From Chalciporus piperatus (lineage: Eukaryota; Basidiomycota; Agaricomycetes; Boletales; Boletaceae), in NCBI GenBank assembly GCA_038093975.1, contig JBBPTG010000021.1:1-64000 (forward strand): 64,000 nt of DNA, given 5' to 3'. Each line of letters opens with the position of its first letter. Within the stretch, counting starts at the first letter, position 1. Of the stretch, positions 35,179-46,083 are shown piece after piece. The notes under the pieces are model-generated. The model was not told where the DNA came from. It searched no databases and saw only the letters and a list, made by a program, of their open reading frames with translations. Position numbers and translations under genes: made by a program.

Positions 35179-36613
35179 ATGGATAGAACCTCCGGTAGCA
35201 ACGCAGATGCCACAGTGAGTGCACTTGCTCTCAAGCTTGTTAGGTGGCATTGAGACACGAGGTATCTAGTTAGCTCCATCACGGGCAACATCTATATCAT
35301 TCTGCCCTGCATCTCACCCCGCCGAACCGTTCAAGTTTAGGCACAAGGAGAGTCAACCTCGTTCTCTGCTGCGTGCTGTTGCATACTCCGAGAGCGAGAT
35401 TTGCCATGAGCTTCTCCACACATCTCTCCCTTCAAACACCGATGATATCCTACCCCAGACCAACGGGCTCGTTGACACGGTCATGGAGGCTTACAATAGA
35501 CATCGGGGACTCATCATACGTCCGGATGACGTTTGGCTCTCGATCTTGACACAATTCGCTTTCTTTGTGAATGGGAATGCGGAGACGCTTCGCAGCGTTT
35601 TCGTCGCCCATGAAGGGAAACGAGAACTTGAGGTCAGGATTGTAGGGAATCGCTATACCTTGGATCCTGCTTGGATGGCTCATCGCATGACGGAACTCAT
35701 GGAGGGCCATCTCGTCGACGAGGCACTCCGCGATTGGGTTTCGCCGAGTTTCACGACTACGACGGTTGTTGACAAGGCCACAAGCGCGATGGTCATGATG
35801 GGGATGATGAAAGAATACTTTTCGTTCAAGGTCACTGCCATGTGTGGGATCCCGAAGGTAACACTCGAGGGAGAGAAGAAGGACTGGGAGGATATTCTGC
35901 GTCGTCTGGAGAGGTTGAAGAAGTATGGCTTGCGCACGACCGCATGGTACCATCTCCTTCGACCTGTCATCTCCCGGTTCGTCGCTGCGTACGACAATCC
36001 CACCAGTCCTGAAAACCTCGACTTTTGGAACAAGGTTGTTCATGAACGATCGCTCGGAAGTGGATCGCCTTTGCTCTCCGGGTGGATCACCGCATTCTGT
36101 ATGTTCGACGAGAAAGGTCAATGGCAAGGGAACGGGTTCGATGAACAGCACCTTGGAAAGCCCCAAACGATGGATTACCTCCAAATGAACGCCTCGGAGT
36201 TCGCGTCGGCATACCTTTTTCCCTCGAGTAATTCCGAGTCACCCCACCTTGAGCTAGACGACTTCCCCTACCCTACGATCAGTTCTGCCCAAATCCCGTG
36301 CGGATACACACACGTCGACGTCACGTTTGATGACAATGGGCAATCATTGGACACAGTGTTGGTTGCGGGGTCCATCGGCTCGCGAATCTGTTTGGACTCG
36401 GGGGAGAAGGAGATTGTCGGAAAGGGTATGCCGAACACTGTACGACCAGTGTCTGCGTGGTGGTACTTTGTCAAAGGAGAGCCGACCGCAACCCCGGATT
36501 CCCATCACTCCCTCACGCAACCCGAGGAATCGAAACAAAAGCGTCGTTCTTTTTTCGATGCCATGAAGTTCAAAGGCACAGGCTCGTTATTTAGTTCGGT
36601 ACGCAGGAAGTGA
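35179..36613 (+). CDS. DUF4419 domain protein
   Basis: Two exons (35179-35214 and 35270-36613) encode 459 residues. The second exon holds the DUF4419 domain: NGLVDTVMEAYNRHRGLIIRPDDVWLSILTQFAFFVNGNAE, then WVSPSFTTTTVVDKATSAMVMMGMMKEYFSF, VTLEGEKKDWEDILRRLERL, FWNKVVHERSLGSGSPLLSGWITAFCMFDEKG and PCGYTHVDVTFDD. This family is widespread in basidiomycetes and slime moulds and has no known biochemical function. The C-terminal 40 residues are polar and basic (KQKRRSFFDAMKFKG). The tiny first exon (MDRTSGSNADAT) is inferred from a good donor at 35215 and a TAG acceptor at 35267-35269 that keep the frame. No transmembrane segment is seen. Confidence 0.9.
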
Positions 36614-38561
36614 AGTTGGGATCGTCTACTACACACCACTAAGTAGCTCTTGAACTGTACGTATACGACGGTGATCTGTACGCGCATAGCTCTGGTGACC
36701 ATTCACCAATAGGTCTGGTTCTGACTTTCCCGGGACGGAGAGGTGTATGTCAGAGAAATGACGCGCCGACCCACTCCAGCCAGTGACGCCGGCGGGCTTG
36801 TTCAGTCCGCCGTTGTTGTCAACATGCCATCACGTCTATCCGACTCTACAACGCGTGAGGTAAGTATCTTTGGTCAACTTGGTCCAAAACCAACTTAAGC
36901 TGGTAAGAACAATGCTTCAAGAATCAATTTCACGCGACTTGTCTAGAAGTCCCGCCTAAAACAACTAGACCCAAAACTCGGGATGAAGACAGTCGATTAC
37001 CATGCGCACAACTTCAGAAACGATGCCACTCCGCCGAAATTACGTTGGGGAGCATGCGAGATCATGTCCGCTGAAGAGCATTTGGTCTATCTGGTCTTGC
37101 GTGTAGGAGGTGGACCTCAGCACAATGCAGTACATGTACTCCATTTCTACACCTCTAATAACTACTCACGTTCTCCCTTGCAGGAAAGGTACTCGAGTTT
37201 CGTCCGGATGTGTGTTTGCATTGAGTTCTCGTTGTCACAAGCTCGGACCGACGCCATCCTGCCGATGTCCCTTGATGTGTGGGGTGGTTACAGGCTATAC
37301 TGGACTATTTGATACCGAAGGCCGTGTTCGAGGGTATTCCCTGATAGGATCCTCTGGAGGGCTCGATCCTGTTGTTCATATATTCACCATCGATGCTACT
37401 TGAGAAAGCTGTGTGGCGTAGAGCGGTGTCGGCCTTTCCGTATTTTCTGAGAGGGGAGATGTTTGTTGTCAAGCTGGAGCCGGGAGTAGTATGCATTTGG
37501 TATGCATAGTATATTTTTCTAGATTTTTCTTGTCATCACCGCGTTTTGACACCGCTCACTGCGGTATTATGACGTACAGGTTTGCGCGGCGGGAGTTGAG
37601 CTCCGTCGAGGACTTTGTCTTCAAGTTCATCTCAGCATACGACTGCGACGCCAGACTCAAGCCAGACTTATACATTTCTCGCAGAGTACAGCTTACGACC
37701 GTCGGATCTTGGTCGGATCATGATGCATGATGATGCATAGCCGCAGAATTAATAAATGGTATTCCCATTTAGTTCCCAAGTTACTAGTACCAGACTAACA
37801 ACACCTCTCTTGTGATTCCGCTGTTTGCGCTGCTCAGAAAACCGTATGAAGTCAAGTGCCCTCGCAATGGAGACACCATATGCAGTCCAGCCGTAATTGG
37901 CGCACTAGAATCGGTTCAATTCATCGGAAATCCCCTAACCAAGTTACATAAGGTACGGACAGCGAGTCATGTTTTCAAGTTAGGCTCCAGGCTCCAAGCA
38001 TACACGATGCGCCCGCTGTTGACTTCCTTGTGGGAAGCGCTCAATGTATATAGGAGAATGACGATCGATCTGCGGCAACCTGACTTGGAGGGTACAAACG
38101 TAGGTAAGTTCTGCCCGTCCAGGCTCAGCCTTTACACGTGCCGCACTCACCGGAAACTTGAGTTGAACATTAATTGATAGAGGCAATGGTAACCCCTCCG
38201 ATCTCAAACCTAGGTGCCCGAGTAAGTAACCCCAGCGTCGCCGGTAATAAACAAGAGCCAGTCCTCACGGGCGCAGTGAGTCATACGAGTAGAGTCAGAA
38301 CCGGACAACGGGTAACTTTCTGATGTGGCCCACCATCAGCCTGCCGAGAAACTCGAAACTTTTCGTGCCCGTTTTTCTTTATGGCTAGAGCATCAGGTAA
38401 TTCCCTTATTTGTGAAGAGTCAACCAATCAGAGCTCACAAATCATGCCAAAAGACTCGTCAAAAGCGTTACGTGCCTATGCTGCTCGACCGATGCAGGCT
38501 ATGCTCATACATCGACACAGCAGCTTAAATGAACGGCTGTTCAGCACTCTTTCGTAGCTAA
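36614..38561. other. Long intergenic region
   Basis: About 1.9 kb with several short frames (36983-37312, 37110-37403, 37491-37730, 37812-38177), none recognisable. It ends at the MITE. It may contain decayed sequence. Confidence 0.35.
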
Positions 38562-38659
38562 GGGCCTGTTCGAGATGGCCAAAAAGGCTGCTAACCGAGT
38601 GCTAACCGAGTGCGGGCAGCACTCGCTTAGCAGTTCTTTTGGCCATCTCGAACAGGCCC
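38562..38659. mobile_element. Hairpin MITE, PIF/Harbinger-like, with TAA target duplication
   Basis: The 98-base element begins with GGGCCTGTTCGAGATGGCCA and ends with its exact reverse complement; terminal inverted repeats are 23 bases and perfect. The interior also folds back, as CTGCTAA(C/G)CGAGTGCT with one mismatch, so nearly the whole element is a hairpin. TAA directly flanks both ends (38559-38561 and 38660-38662). The GGGCCTGTT start and three-base TAA duplication resemble Tourist-type elements mobilised by PIF/Harbinger transposases. An 11-base internal tandem repeat (gctaaccgagt) is present. It has no coding capacity. Confidence 0.85.
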
Positions 38660-38883
38660 TAAGCAAGCCTTCTCATTGGCTGGCAAGCACCTAGACGATC
38701 CCAAAGAGTGTCTTACAGCACAATTACTAACACCTTGTCCAAAACGAGGTTCCTAAGGCTGCCAAAAAATCGGCTAGGTTCGCAGATGCTAGAATACTTC
38801 CATGGGGTAGGTGGTTCACAGCACATCCAATTACTCAAATACCCGACCGCGAAAGGAGATGTATCATTTCAATCCCCCTCGCC

Positions 38884-40947
38884 ATGACCGAGCCCAGAGT
38901 CCCTCACACCCCCTGCAAGTCTCTGACGCCAGAGTTGCGATCACAACTGGCTGAAAGAACCAATCTTCTTCTTCTGAGGATTGTTCGGGCCAATCTCAAC
39001 TCCCAGTATGCTTCCAAGACGCCTTCTCTCACTGGCTTCCGTGACGCTCTCTCCGTTCACGGTATTGATCCAGACACGAAGCTACTGGAGACTTTTCAGG
39101 CTCGTGTCCCGCTCACTGATTACGAATCGTACAGGCCGTTCATGGCCAAGTTCAACGAGCGCCCATGCAAGGAAAGCGAGGTCGTGGACCTCTTTGCGCC
39201 AGGTCTTCCGAAGTTCCTTGCGATTTCGAGCGCTACTTCCGGGAAGGAACCAAAGCTTCTTCCAAAATACCGGGTTGGATCGCTAGGCGTGTCCTTCGAT
39301 ACCCAAGGACCCGTGGCTGCTATATACTACTACGGTTACCGTGATATCATGGAAGTCGAGCGTGGATCTGGTGAAGTCGTAAAAAGGATTCCTGTCTGCA
39401 TCGGCTCAGCCGGCAGTATACGCGAAGTGCAAGGATGGACTGTCGACGAGGATGACAAGAGGATGCCATTGATCCGTGAGTTTCAACGAATGGTCCTAGT
39501 TGTCATCACAATGTTCATGATCGTTGTTTCTCAGTGCCAGGCGCTGTTGCGCCATGGGCAGCCTCGATGATCAAACATCATCGGTCATTCTTGATGACAC
39601 ATGCACTCTTCACCCTCGCATGCCGTGATGTTGACTGCATTTCGACAACATTCTCGACTCTGTTTGTCGATTTCGTACGATATATGGATGAGGAGTGGGA
39701 GATGTTTCTGTCCTCCATCGAGGATGGCACGGTGCCCGCCTTAGAAGGTCTGGATGAGGTCCGATCCTATCTAGAGGTCGGTCGATTGACAGATTTGACA
39801 TGCACACACAGCTCAATTCGAACAGGTTCAGCTCCATGCAAATCCAGAGCGCGCTGCGGAGCTGCGTGCAATCGGTCCTCCGCTCTCGTGCGTGGGATGG
39901 GCCGCGCGCGCCTGGCCAAAGCTTAGGATGATCACCACCATATGTAGTGGTCCATTCGCTACTGTGCTTCCGAAGGTAAAATTACTGCAAGTCCCACTCT
40001 GTCTCGATAATTAAACCAGAGATCTAGATTCGAGCTATCCTTGGCCCAACCATAGACATCCGCACTCTGGGTTATGCTTCATCCGAGTCCTTCCTTGGTG
40101 CCCCTTACACAGACAGCCTTGACCTCTTCGTTCTTCGGGGCCATGATCTCGTCGAATTTCTGGACGTTACTTCCGAGGAATCGCACGAAAGGCTCTGCCA
40201 GGCGGTCAGTTGCCTGTTTCTTTCTGTGTGTTACACGCGGCGCATCTGCTGACTACGCCTAGTGCGACTTGGAGGTGGGTAGGCAGTATGAGGTTATACT
40301 GACCACCAACGATGGCTTATGGCGTTATCGACTGGGTGACGTCATTGATATCGTGGGGTTTGATGTAAATGATGGCTCCCCAGTCTTTGCATACTCAGGC
40401 AGAAGAGGGTGCGTCTCTTAATTTCCTCATGAACTAGCTGACAACCATTCGGTGGATTGCTCAGCTTGACAATCCGTTTTCCCTACACACTGATATCCGA
40501 CACCCAGCTTGTGGCTGCTGTTCAGGCGATGGGTTCGGATGTCATTCAGGTGCACGAGTTCACGACGATGATAGATGACCGCCGCAGTCCTCCAACCGTG
40601 GGGTTCTTTTTCGAGCTCGCCAGTGGCATCGGTTCGTCTCAATGATTCACGTCGACGATCCATGTCTAACAATATAAATCAATACTATAGGTCCCAACTC
40701 GCATCTCGCCCCTCAACGCTTGTTTGACGGTCTTGTTGTGACAAACATCGAGCACCAGAAAGCGATAAACGATGGACGTATCCGTCTTCCTACCGTACGG
40801 ATCCTCAAACCCGGGACATTCATGGAATACCGTCAGTGGATGTCATCGAAGATGAATGTGGGATCTGGACAGGTCAAAGTCCCTGTCGTCATGCTCAACG
40901 ATGCTTCCCGAGAGTGGGTCCTTGAGAGGGTGATTCGAGAACTCTGA
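38884..40947 (+). CDS. GH3 family adenylating enzyme (acyl-acid amido synthetase-like)
   Basis: This is a spliced gene for a GH3-domain protein. In plants this fold adenylates acids such as jasmonate or indole acetate and joins them to amino acids; fungal members have no assigned substrate. MTEPRVPHTPCKSLTPELRS leads to the GH3 helix TNLLLLRIVRANLNSQYASK. ATP motif 1 is seen as ISSATSGKEPK (usual SSGTSxGxxK), motif 2 as GYASSESFLG and motif 3 as WRYRLGDVIDIVGF. Other segments are PWAASMIKHHRSFLMTHALFTL and FPYTLISDTQLVAAVQ. The C terminus PVVMLNDASREWVLERVIREL is complete. About seven introns are needed (near 39475, 39775, 39975, 40205, 40410, 40635). Cytosolic location is likely, as no targeting signal is seen. 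Start ATG at 38884 is the first in frame. The enzyme looks functional apart from Gly-to-Ala in motif 1. Confidence 0.85.
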
Positions 40948-41584
40948 CGACATTTTGCACCGGCTTCGACTGCACATTTTCATTAGATTCATAATATCTT
41001 TCCGTTTCCCTGTTCGAGAATCGTATGTTGATAGACTTGAAAGTTAAGCCTCATAACGGACAGGTGGAGCTCATCAACTGCTCAGTGAGTGACACGTATT
41101 TCCCACCAATGACTTTGGAATGTCACATCTACTCGAAGTCAAGACCCACACCACAGGCGTCTTCAACAAGGAGGTACATGCCTCAGAATAAAGCCCAACG
41201 ACTGCACATCCGTTTCAAGACGGTGGGGGCCATCCTACCTGCCGGAGATGTCACATCCCCTTCTCCTTTCACTGGGGACGACGGGTCCGAGTCATGGTGT
41301 TCTCGTCCACTGCCGAGTCGGATCGTGTAGTTTTGATTCGGAGGTACACAGAGAATGCGTATGAACCTAGCTCTCAACGGGACAAGATTATGAGCGACGA
41401 CAAGAGGCCGCGCTCGGGCATGCAAAATAAATACACGATTGTACACACATCAGGGGATCGGTCGCGGGTCCCGTACTAACTAATACATATACCGTCTGCG
41501 ATACTGAATGCTAGTCATTCAGTATCTCTCGTACAGTGCAACAGAATCATCGTATATTTCGGTGATAGCATTTCTTAGCGAGGC
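40948..41584. other. Convergent intergenic region
   Basis: This lies between the 3' ends of the GH3 gene and the AsaB-like gene. The frame at 41025-41330 has no recognisable similarity. Confidence 0.4.
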
Positions 41585-42544
41585 TCAATCATAGAAGACC
41601 AGTGCCCTCAACTCGATGGATTCTCTGCGCGGAGCATCCTCTGGTGCAGTAGAATCCTTGAACCCTGTGTGTGGGGTGAAGACTGCAACGCCCTCGTCCT
41701 TGGACGAGTCATAGCTGTAGACAATTTGGCGTCAACACCTGACTCACTTGATTTTCGTGCAGCAAGGGACGACCCAAACGTACCATTTGATGAGCACAAC
41801 CTCATCCACACCCATTTGCCTCTGATACTTCCACTTGTGTGTCTCGCTGTACTTCACACCGAATGTTTCTCCTTCTCTGTCAGGATAAATCAAGGCGACG
41901 GGCACCAGGTCCCTCTGAGGGTCCACGGTCCGATAATCGCACAACGTCAGAGGGTAGTCGATAGCTGGGCGAAAGATGGGTCGCCATAGATTAATTATCT
42001 GGAACCTCTTCTTGACGAGAGATTCAGCTTCAGAGGGCAGGTGTCGGTGAACGCGAGCGGTGGCTGATTCAGGGGTCTGGTCCACATGGACTTGGGCAAC
42101 CGGCTGACGCATCGTCTCGTCTGTCTCAGTAACGCCAGGCATATGACGTCGCACAGCTATAGGGCATGAAGCGGACAGAATCAGTAGTCTGTGAAGTTTG
42201 GGTGAAAGACACTTGCTGTGGTCAAAGAGCATCACCCGGCTTGCCCCTGTAACCTCCTTCAGCAGTGCAGCGCTCTCCGGATAGTATTCAGCCTTGATAG
42301 CATCCTCGCTGTCAAATGTCGTGTGTTTCGCCGCTCTCTTCACAAACTGGAACCCAGCTGTGTCGAGCGTGTACTCGTGCTCCTTTCCACGGATATTCTC
42401 GATGGTGACGATATGCTCATCTGGGACCCAATTTCGGTTCCGTTGACCTGTAGCGGGGTCGGCGTTGATGTTAGTGAATGGACGCGAGCCATCCGCGGGA
42501 GGCGAGAAATAAAGGAGTCTTGCACGAACTGTGTTACTGGACAT
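41585..42544 (-). CDS. AsaB/CmcJ-like oxygenase, copy 1
   Basis: This is a fungal protein of the AsaB-like hydroxylase/desaturase group, also annotated as 7alpha-cephem-methoxylase P8 chain (CmcJ)-like. Members act in secondary metabolism. Three exons give MSSNTVRARLLYFSPPADGSRPFTNINADPATG, HIVTIENIRGKEHEYTLDTAGFQF, YYPESAALLKEVTGASRVMLFDHS, AQVHVDQTPESATARVHRHLP, RFQIINLWRP, PVALIYPDREGETFGVKYSETHKWKY. A last exon YDSSKDEGVAVFTPHTGF ends LRALVFYD. The H-x-D in VHVDQT and later Arg/His residues are candidate metal and co-substrate ligands, by analogy. Introns lie near 42145-42210 and 41690-41745. The adjacent paralogue at 42664-43631 has the same structure and orientation. Reaction unknown. 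Confidence 0.85.
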
Positions 42545-42663
42545 CGTTTCGGTTGAATGGTGTGAAGTGTTAGAAAGCTGCTTAGGGGCTAATGGTAGCC
42601 AATGCACATTGATATCGAAAGGTTACGTCATACATGCAAACAAGCATACCTCTCGCAAACCTA

Positions 42664-43631
42664 CTAGTCATAGAAGACAAGGGCTCTGATCTCGATGGAC
42701 TCCCTAAGCGGCGCACCCTCTGGACTGTTTGGGTCCTGGAACCCAGTGTGTGGCGTAAGGATAGCCACGCTTCCATCTTGCACCGAATCGAAGCTAAGCA
42801 ACGTCTCTTCGTCACCGAGGTGGCCCCACTGATTCGAGAAAGATACTTACCATTTGATAAGAACATATTCATCGGGTTCCATTCCCCTCATGTACTTCCA
42901 CTTGTGCGCCTCATTGTATTTTACCCCGTAGGTCTCGCCCTCTCTGTCGGGGTAAATAAGCGCAACTGGCATGAGATCCTTCTTCACGTCAACGCTGCGG
43001 AAGTCGCAAAGAGCGAGGGGCCAGTCAAGCGCAACGTGTGAGATGGGACGCCACAGGTTGATGATCTGGAAACGGCGCTTGAGGAAAGCGGGTGTATTGG
43101 AGGGGGGAAGGTGACGGTGAACACGGGCAGTGGCAGAGGTTATTGTTTGATCTACATGTACGAGAGCGACAGGTTGACGTTTCTGAGGGCTGTCATCTGC
43201 TTCGCCAGGGCGACGGCGACGAATCGCTGAATACAAATACCGAAGAGTTTGGTTAGCAAAATGAAAACGGGTAGATAAGACCCGAAGGAATACTTGCTGT
43301 GATCGAAGATGACTACACTGCTCACCCCGCTCAGCTTCTTGATAAGCTCAATGCATTCGGGATAATATTCCGCCTCAATTTCTTTGTCATCTAGAAAGCG
43401 GGTGTGCTTCGAAGCTTGTCTTGCAAACTGAAAACCAGCATTATCAAGTTTGTACTGCTCCTCTGAGCCGCGGACATTCTCGATGTCTACAACACGGGAA
43501 TCTTCAATCCAGTTGTGTTGGAGTGCGCCGGTAGCGCTATCAGCGTTGATGTTAGTGTAGGGCCGAGAACCGTCGGCAGGAGATAGGAAGTAGTTGAGTG
43601 ACCCAGTAGTGGCATAATTATTGGAAGACAT
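42664..43631 (-). CDS. AsaB/CmcJ-like oxygenase, copy 2
   Basis: This is the tandem paralogue of the previous gene, 119 bases upstream of it on the same strand. MSSNNYATTGSLNYFLSPADGSRPYTNINAD, DIENVRGSEEQYKLDNAGFQFARQ, YYPECIELIKKLSGVSSVVIFDHS, AIRRRRPGEADD, ALVHVDQTITSATARVHRHLP, RFQIINLWRPI, DREGETYGVKYNEAHKWKYMRGM, and a last exon FDSVQDGSVAILTPHTGF ending IRALVFYD. All conserved positions seen in copy 1, including VHVDQT and the RFQIINLWRP segment, are present, and intron positions match. The two copies have diverged clearly at the N terminus, so the duplication is not recent. It could act on a fungal secondary metabolite; no core synthase gene lies nearby. Confidence 0.86.
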
Positions 43632-44679
43632 GATGAATGAGGCTGCTTGTCGTGGTGGACAATCTTCAGCAAATTCACGACTTATCGGCCGGTGCATTCT
43701 CGGAGAATATATACCTTCGGAAGCCCGGACGAGTGCGGCAGCGGCGGCCGGTGTAGTTTATAGATGGGCCGAAGCTGAGGAGAGCTGGTTGCTGAGGAAC
43801 ATGGGAAGGCGAGCAACCTTGGCTCGCAGATTGCGCGATCGATGAGTCAGACATGGGAAACGGTTGGCTGGCAGACCAAGACTTGTTGAATGGGAGTGCT
43901 ATCGATATCGATCAGAGTAATTTCGGTCGGACTCACCTAAACTCTTGGGGTCATGGATTTTCTCATAAGAATTAGCTTCGAGTACGATGGTCAAGTCCAA
44001 CTATATCTCTTCGACCTTCGTCATCGACGAATGCATTGTCTGACATCTTGTATCTGCCATCAATGCGGATCGAGACCAAGGTAGAGAGTGCGTGGGAAGA
44101 AACTGCTTTGTAAGGCCAAAAGCTTCAGAAAATAACAAACGCATACAACTGCGGCCCCGTCTCTGGAATTTGGCCAAGTGCTGTTTCAGAGCTGATTTTC
44201 GATGGACCAGGGCAACTCGGGACTGACAAGCTTGAGTCTTTTTTGCTTTCAGGTTCTGTGCCGGTAAGGGTTACTTATATGTTTTGGGGGGTCTGTTACG
44301 TAGCGAGGGACGAGCGGCGCAACAGACCTCTGTCTTTGGCCGAGCGGTAGGTAAGTGGCACCCTCCCCACACCCTGCGTCGCCCAGAGCTAAGCGCTGGG
44401 CCCTGCTCTTTCCGTTTTCCCTCCCACCATTCCCTACTAAGTCGTTGACATCCCGTCATATCCACCACCTCGCATTCTCCTGGGCCCCGGAGAATAGGCC
44501 TCCGCTGATTGACCTGCGAGACAGTCTGGAGCCCGAGCAGAGCTTCACGCTGCCGCCCACTTTCTCCCTATATTTCCTCTTTCCATTCTCAGTAGCATAT
44601 TGACGTTGAATTATCGTACTCCCTACATAATCCAACATCTCCTTCAAGTTGTTCCTTTCTTCAATCAGAGCTCGCAAAA
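43632..44679. other. Long intergenic region
   Basis: This holds the promoter of AsaB-like copy 2. An inverted repeat GGTCTGTT/AACAGACC (44290-44297 and 44321-44328) occurs. Small frames on both strands (44271-44677 area) are unrecognised. Confidence 0.35.
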
Positions 44680-45050
44680 TGGCCGGAAAGACACCGTGAC
44701 GTTACAAGACTGCTTTACGGACTCCGATTGGCCAGGCCAAGAGAGCCGTCCGTGTTGACAGGCCTAGGCTCAGCCACCCGGATTATCCGAAGGAAATTTA
44801 CGCTATCGTACGTTACTATAATGCTTTCATGCTGTCACACTGGCATTAGAACTGTGATACGGTGCCGCATCTGCCTCACGGTGTGTGCAAGAAGATCTTT
44901 GATGGCCTCATGCCTCCTCATGCTAACAGGAACCGTGGAGCTAGGTGGCATGAGGACTGTCTTCTCATGCATGCTGGTGATGTTGAGGCCACAGAAGGAC
45001 AAGTAATTGACGTGTTTTTGTTCAAGTCTTCCAAACGCAGCCAAGAATAA
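44680..45050 (+). other. Possible small gene or gene relic, unrecognised
   Basis: From the ATG at 44680 the frame MAGKTP meets a stop at once. After that the sequence reads RYKTALRTPIGQAKRAV and HPDYPKEIYAIVRYYNAFM, then in a second piece HLPHGVCKKIFDGLMPPHANRNRG and ATEGQVIDVFLFKSSKRSQE, ending at 45050. The pieces have protein-like composition but need a stop to be bridged or introns that I cannot place convincingly. I recognise no family. It may be a decayed gene. Confidence 0.25.
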
Positions 45051-45208
45051 CACAGCCCGAGCCTCGCGGTCAGGGTCTGCTCATTCAAAAAAAATGTGAC
45101 GGTCCCGGGTCAAACACCTTACCCCTGTCACTATAACGTCCGCTTCAGGGAAGTCGAAAAAGCCATATTGAACTTGAGTTGACCTCCGTTTAACAGACTC
45201 CGTCAGGC

Positions 45209-45215
45209 TATAAAA
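45209..45215 (+). promoter_or_regulatory. TATA box of the secreted cysteine protein gene B
   Basis: TATAAAA lies 105 bases before the ATG at 45314 with a C/T-rich leader, matching the layout upstream of copy A. Confidence 0.75.
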
Positions 45216-45313
45216 GCAGGGTGCTGCTACCCTCTTTCCCTCAGAGTTTCAGCTCATTTGATCCATTCCCTCCAGTCCTTTCGACACCCGTCACTCTTTA
45301 TCACTCGTTCAAC

Positions 45314-46083
45314 ATGCGCGTCCTTTCATTCATCCCTGCTCTCCTCCTCGCCGCCGCCAGCTTCGTTGCTGCTGCACCTGTCGCCCCCCCTACCGACACC
45401 TCTTGCGCTCCCCACATGGGCGGTAGTGGCAATGATGCATCTCTTCAGCCCGTGATCGCTATCATTGCCAACGCGACGGCGTTCATCCAGCCTTTGAACT
45501 TACAGCTCAGTAAGTGTTTCCATCTATCTGAATGTCTAGGCACTAAATCTCGTGCTTCTGTAGCCAACCTCCAGGGTGACTCCTGCACTCCAGATGCTGT
45601 CTCTGGCATCGTGATCCAGATCAACGCTGTCGTCTCGACCTGTGTTGCTCAATTGCAGGCCACCGCTCAGGTTGACTTGACTGGTCTTGATCTCACCAAC
45701 CTCTGTGCCACCATCTACGCCTTCCTCACCGTAAGTGTATAGCTTTTGCGAAGGAGCCTTTGTGACTAATACATCCTACTACAGCTTGTTCTCTCCCTCC
45801 TGAACACTCTGGTCGCTATCGTTATTACCCTTGGTGTCAACGCAGTCGGTACAGTCCAGACCGTCATCTGCAACTTGCTGTAAGTTTTTTTTATGAGTTT
45901 GGCTGCGATATCATCTAATTTTCTCCCAGCAACGCCGTCATTGTCCTTATTGGCTGCCTCAAGGTGTTTGTCGATGTCTCCCTCTCTGGTGTCCTTGGTC
46001 CCGTTATCGTCTTGGTTTGCGGTGTTGTTGACCTGCTCCTGTCAATTGTTGTCGGGCTCAACGTCGTCCTTGGCACCAACTAA
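45314..46083 (+). CDS. Secreted or membrane-inserted hydrophobic cysteine protein, copy B
   Basis: Four exons (45314-45509, 45564-45730, 45785-45879, 45930-46083) give 203 residues. The signal peptide MRVLSFIPALLLAAASFVAAAP is nearly identical to copy A. The linker is only about 20 residues (VAPPTDTSCAPHMGGSGN) instead of about 60. The domain follows: DASLQPVIAIIANATAFIQP, GDSCTPDAVSGIVIQINAV, VDLTGLDLTNLC, NTLVAIVITLGVNAVGT, GCLKVFVDVSLSGVLGP and VVDLLLSIVVGL. Seven cysteines are present; six align with copy A, while the seventh lies in VICNLL rather than in the CSC of copy A. Exons 2 and 3 have exactly the lengths seen in copy A (167 and 95 bases). The strong TATA box suggests an abundantly expressed product. 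Family not recognised; not a hydrophobin by cysteine spacing. Confidence 0.82.

Noticed and set aside
44331..44360. ttggccgagcggt, resembling the D arm of tRNA-Ser or tRNA-Leu
   Set aside because: No B box, T arm or acceptor partner follows within 120 bases.
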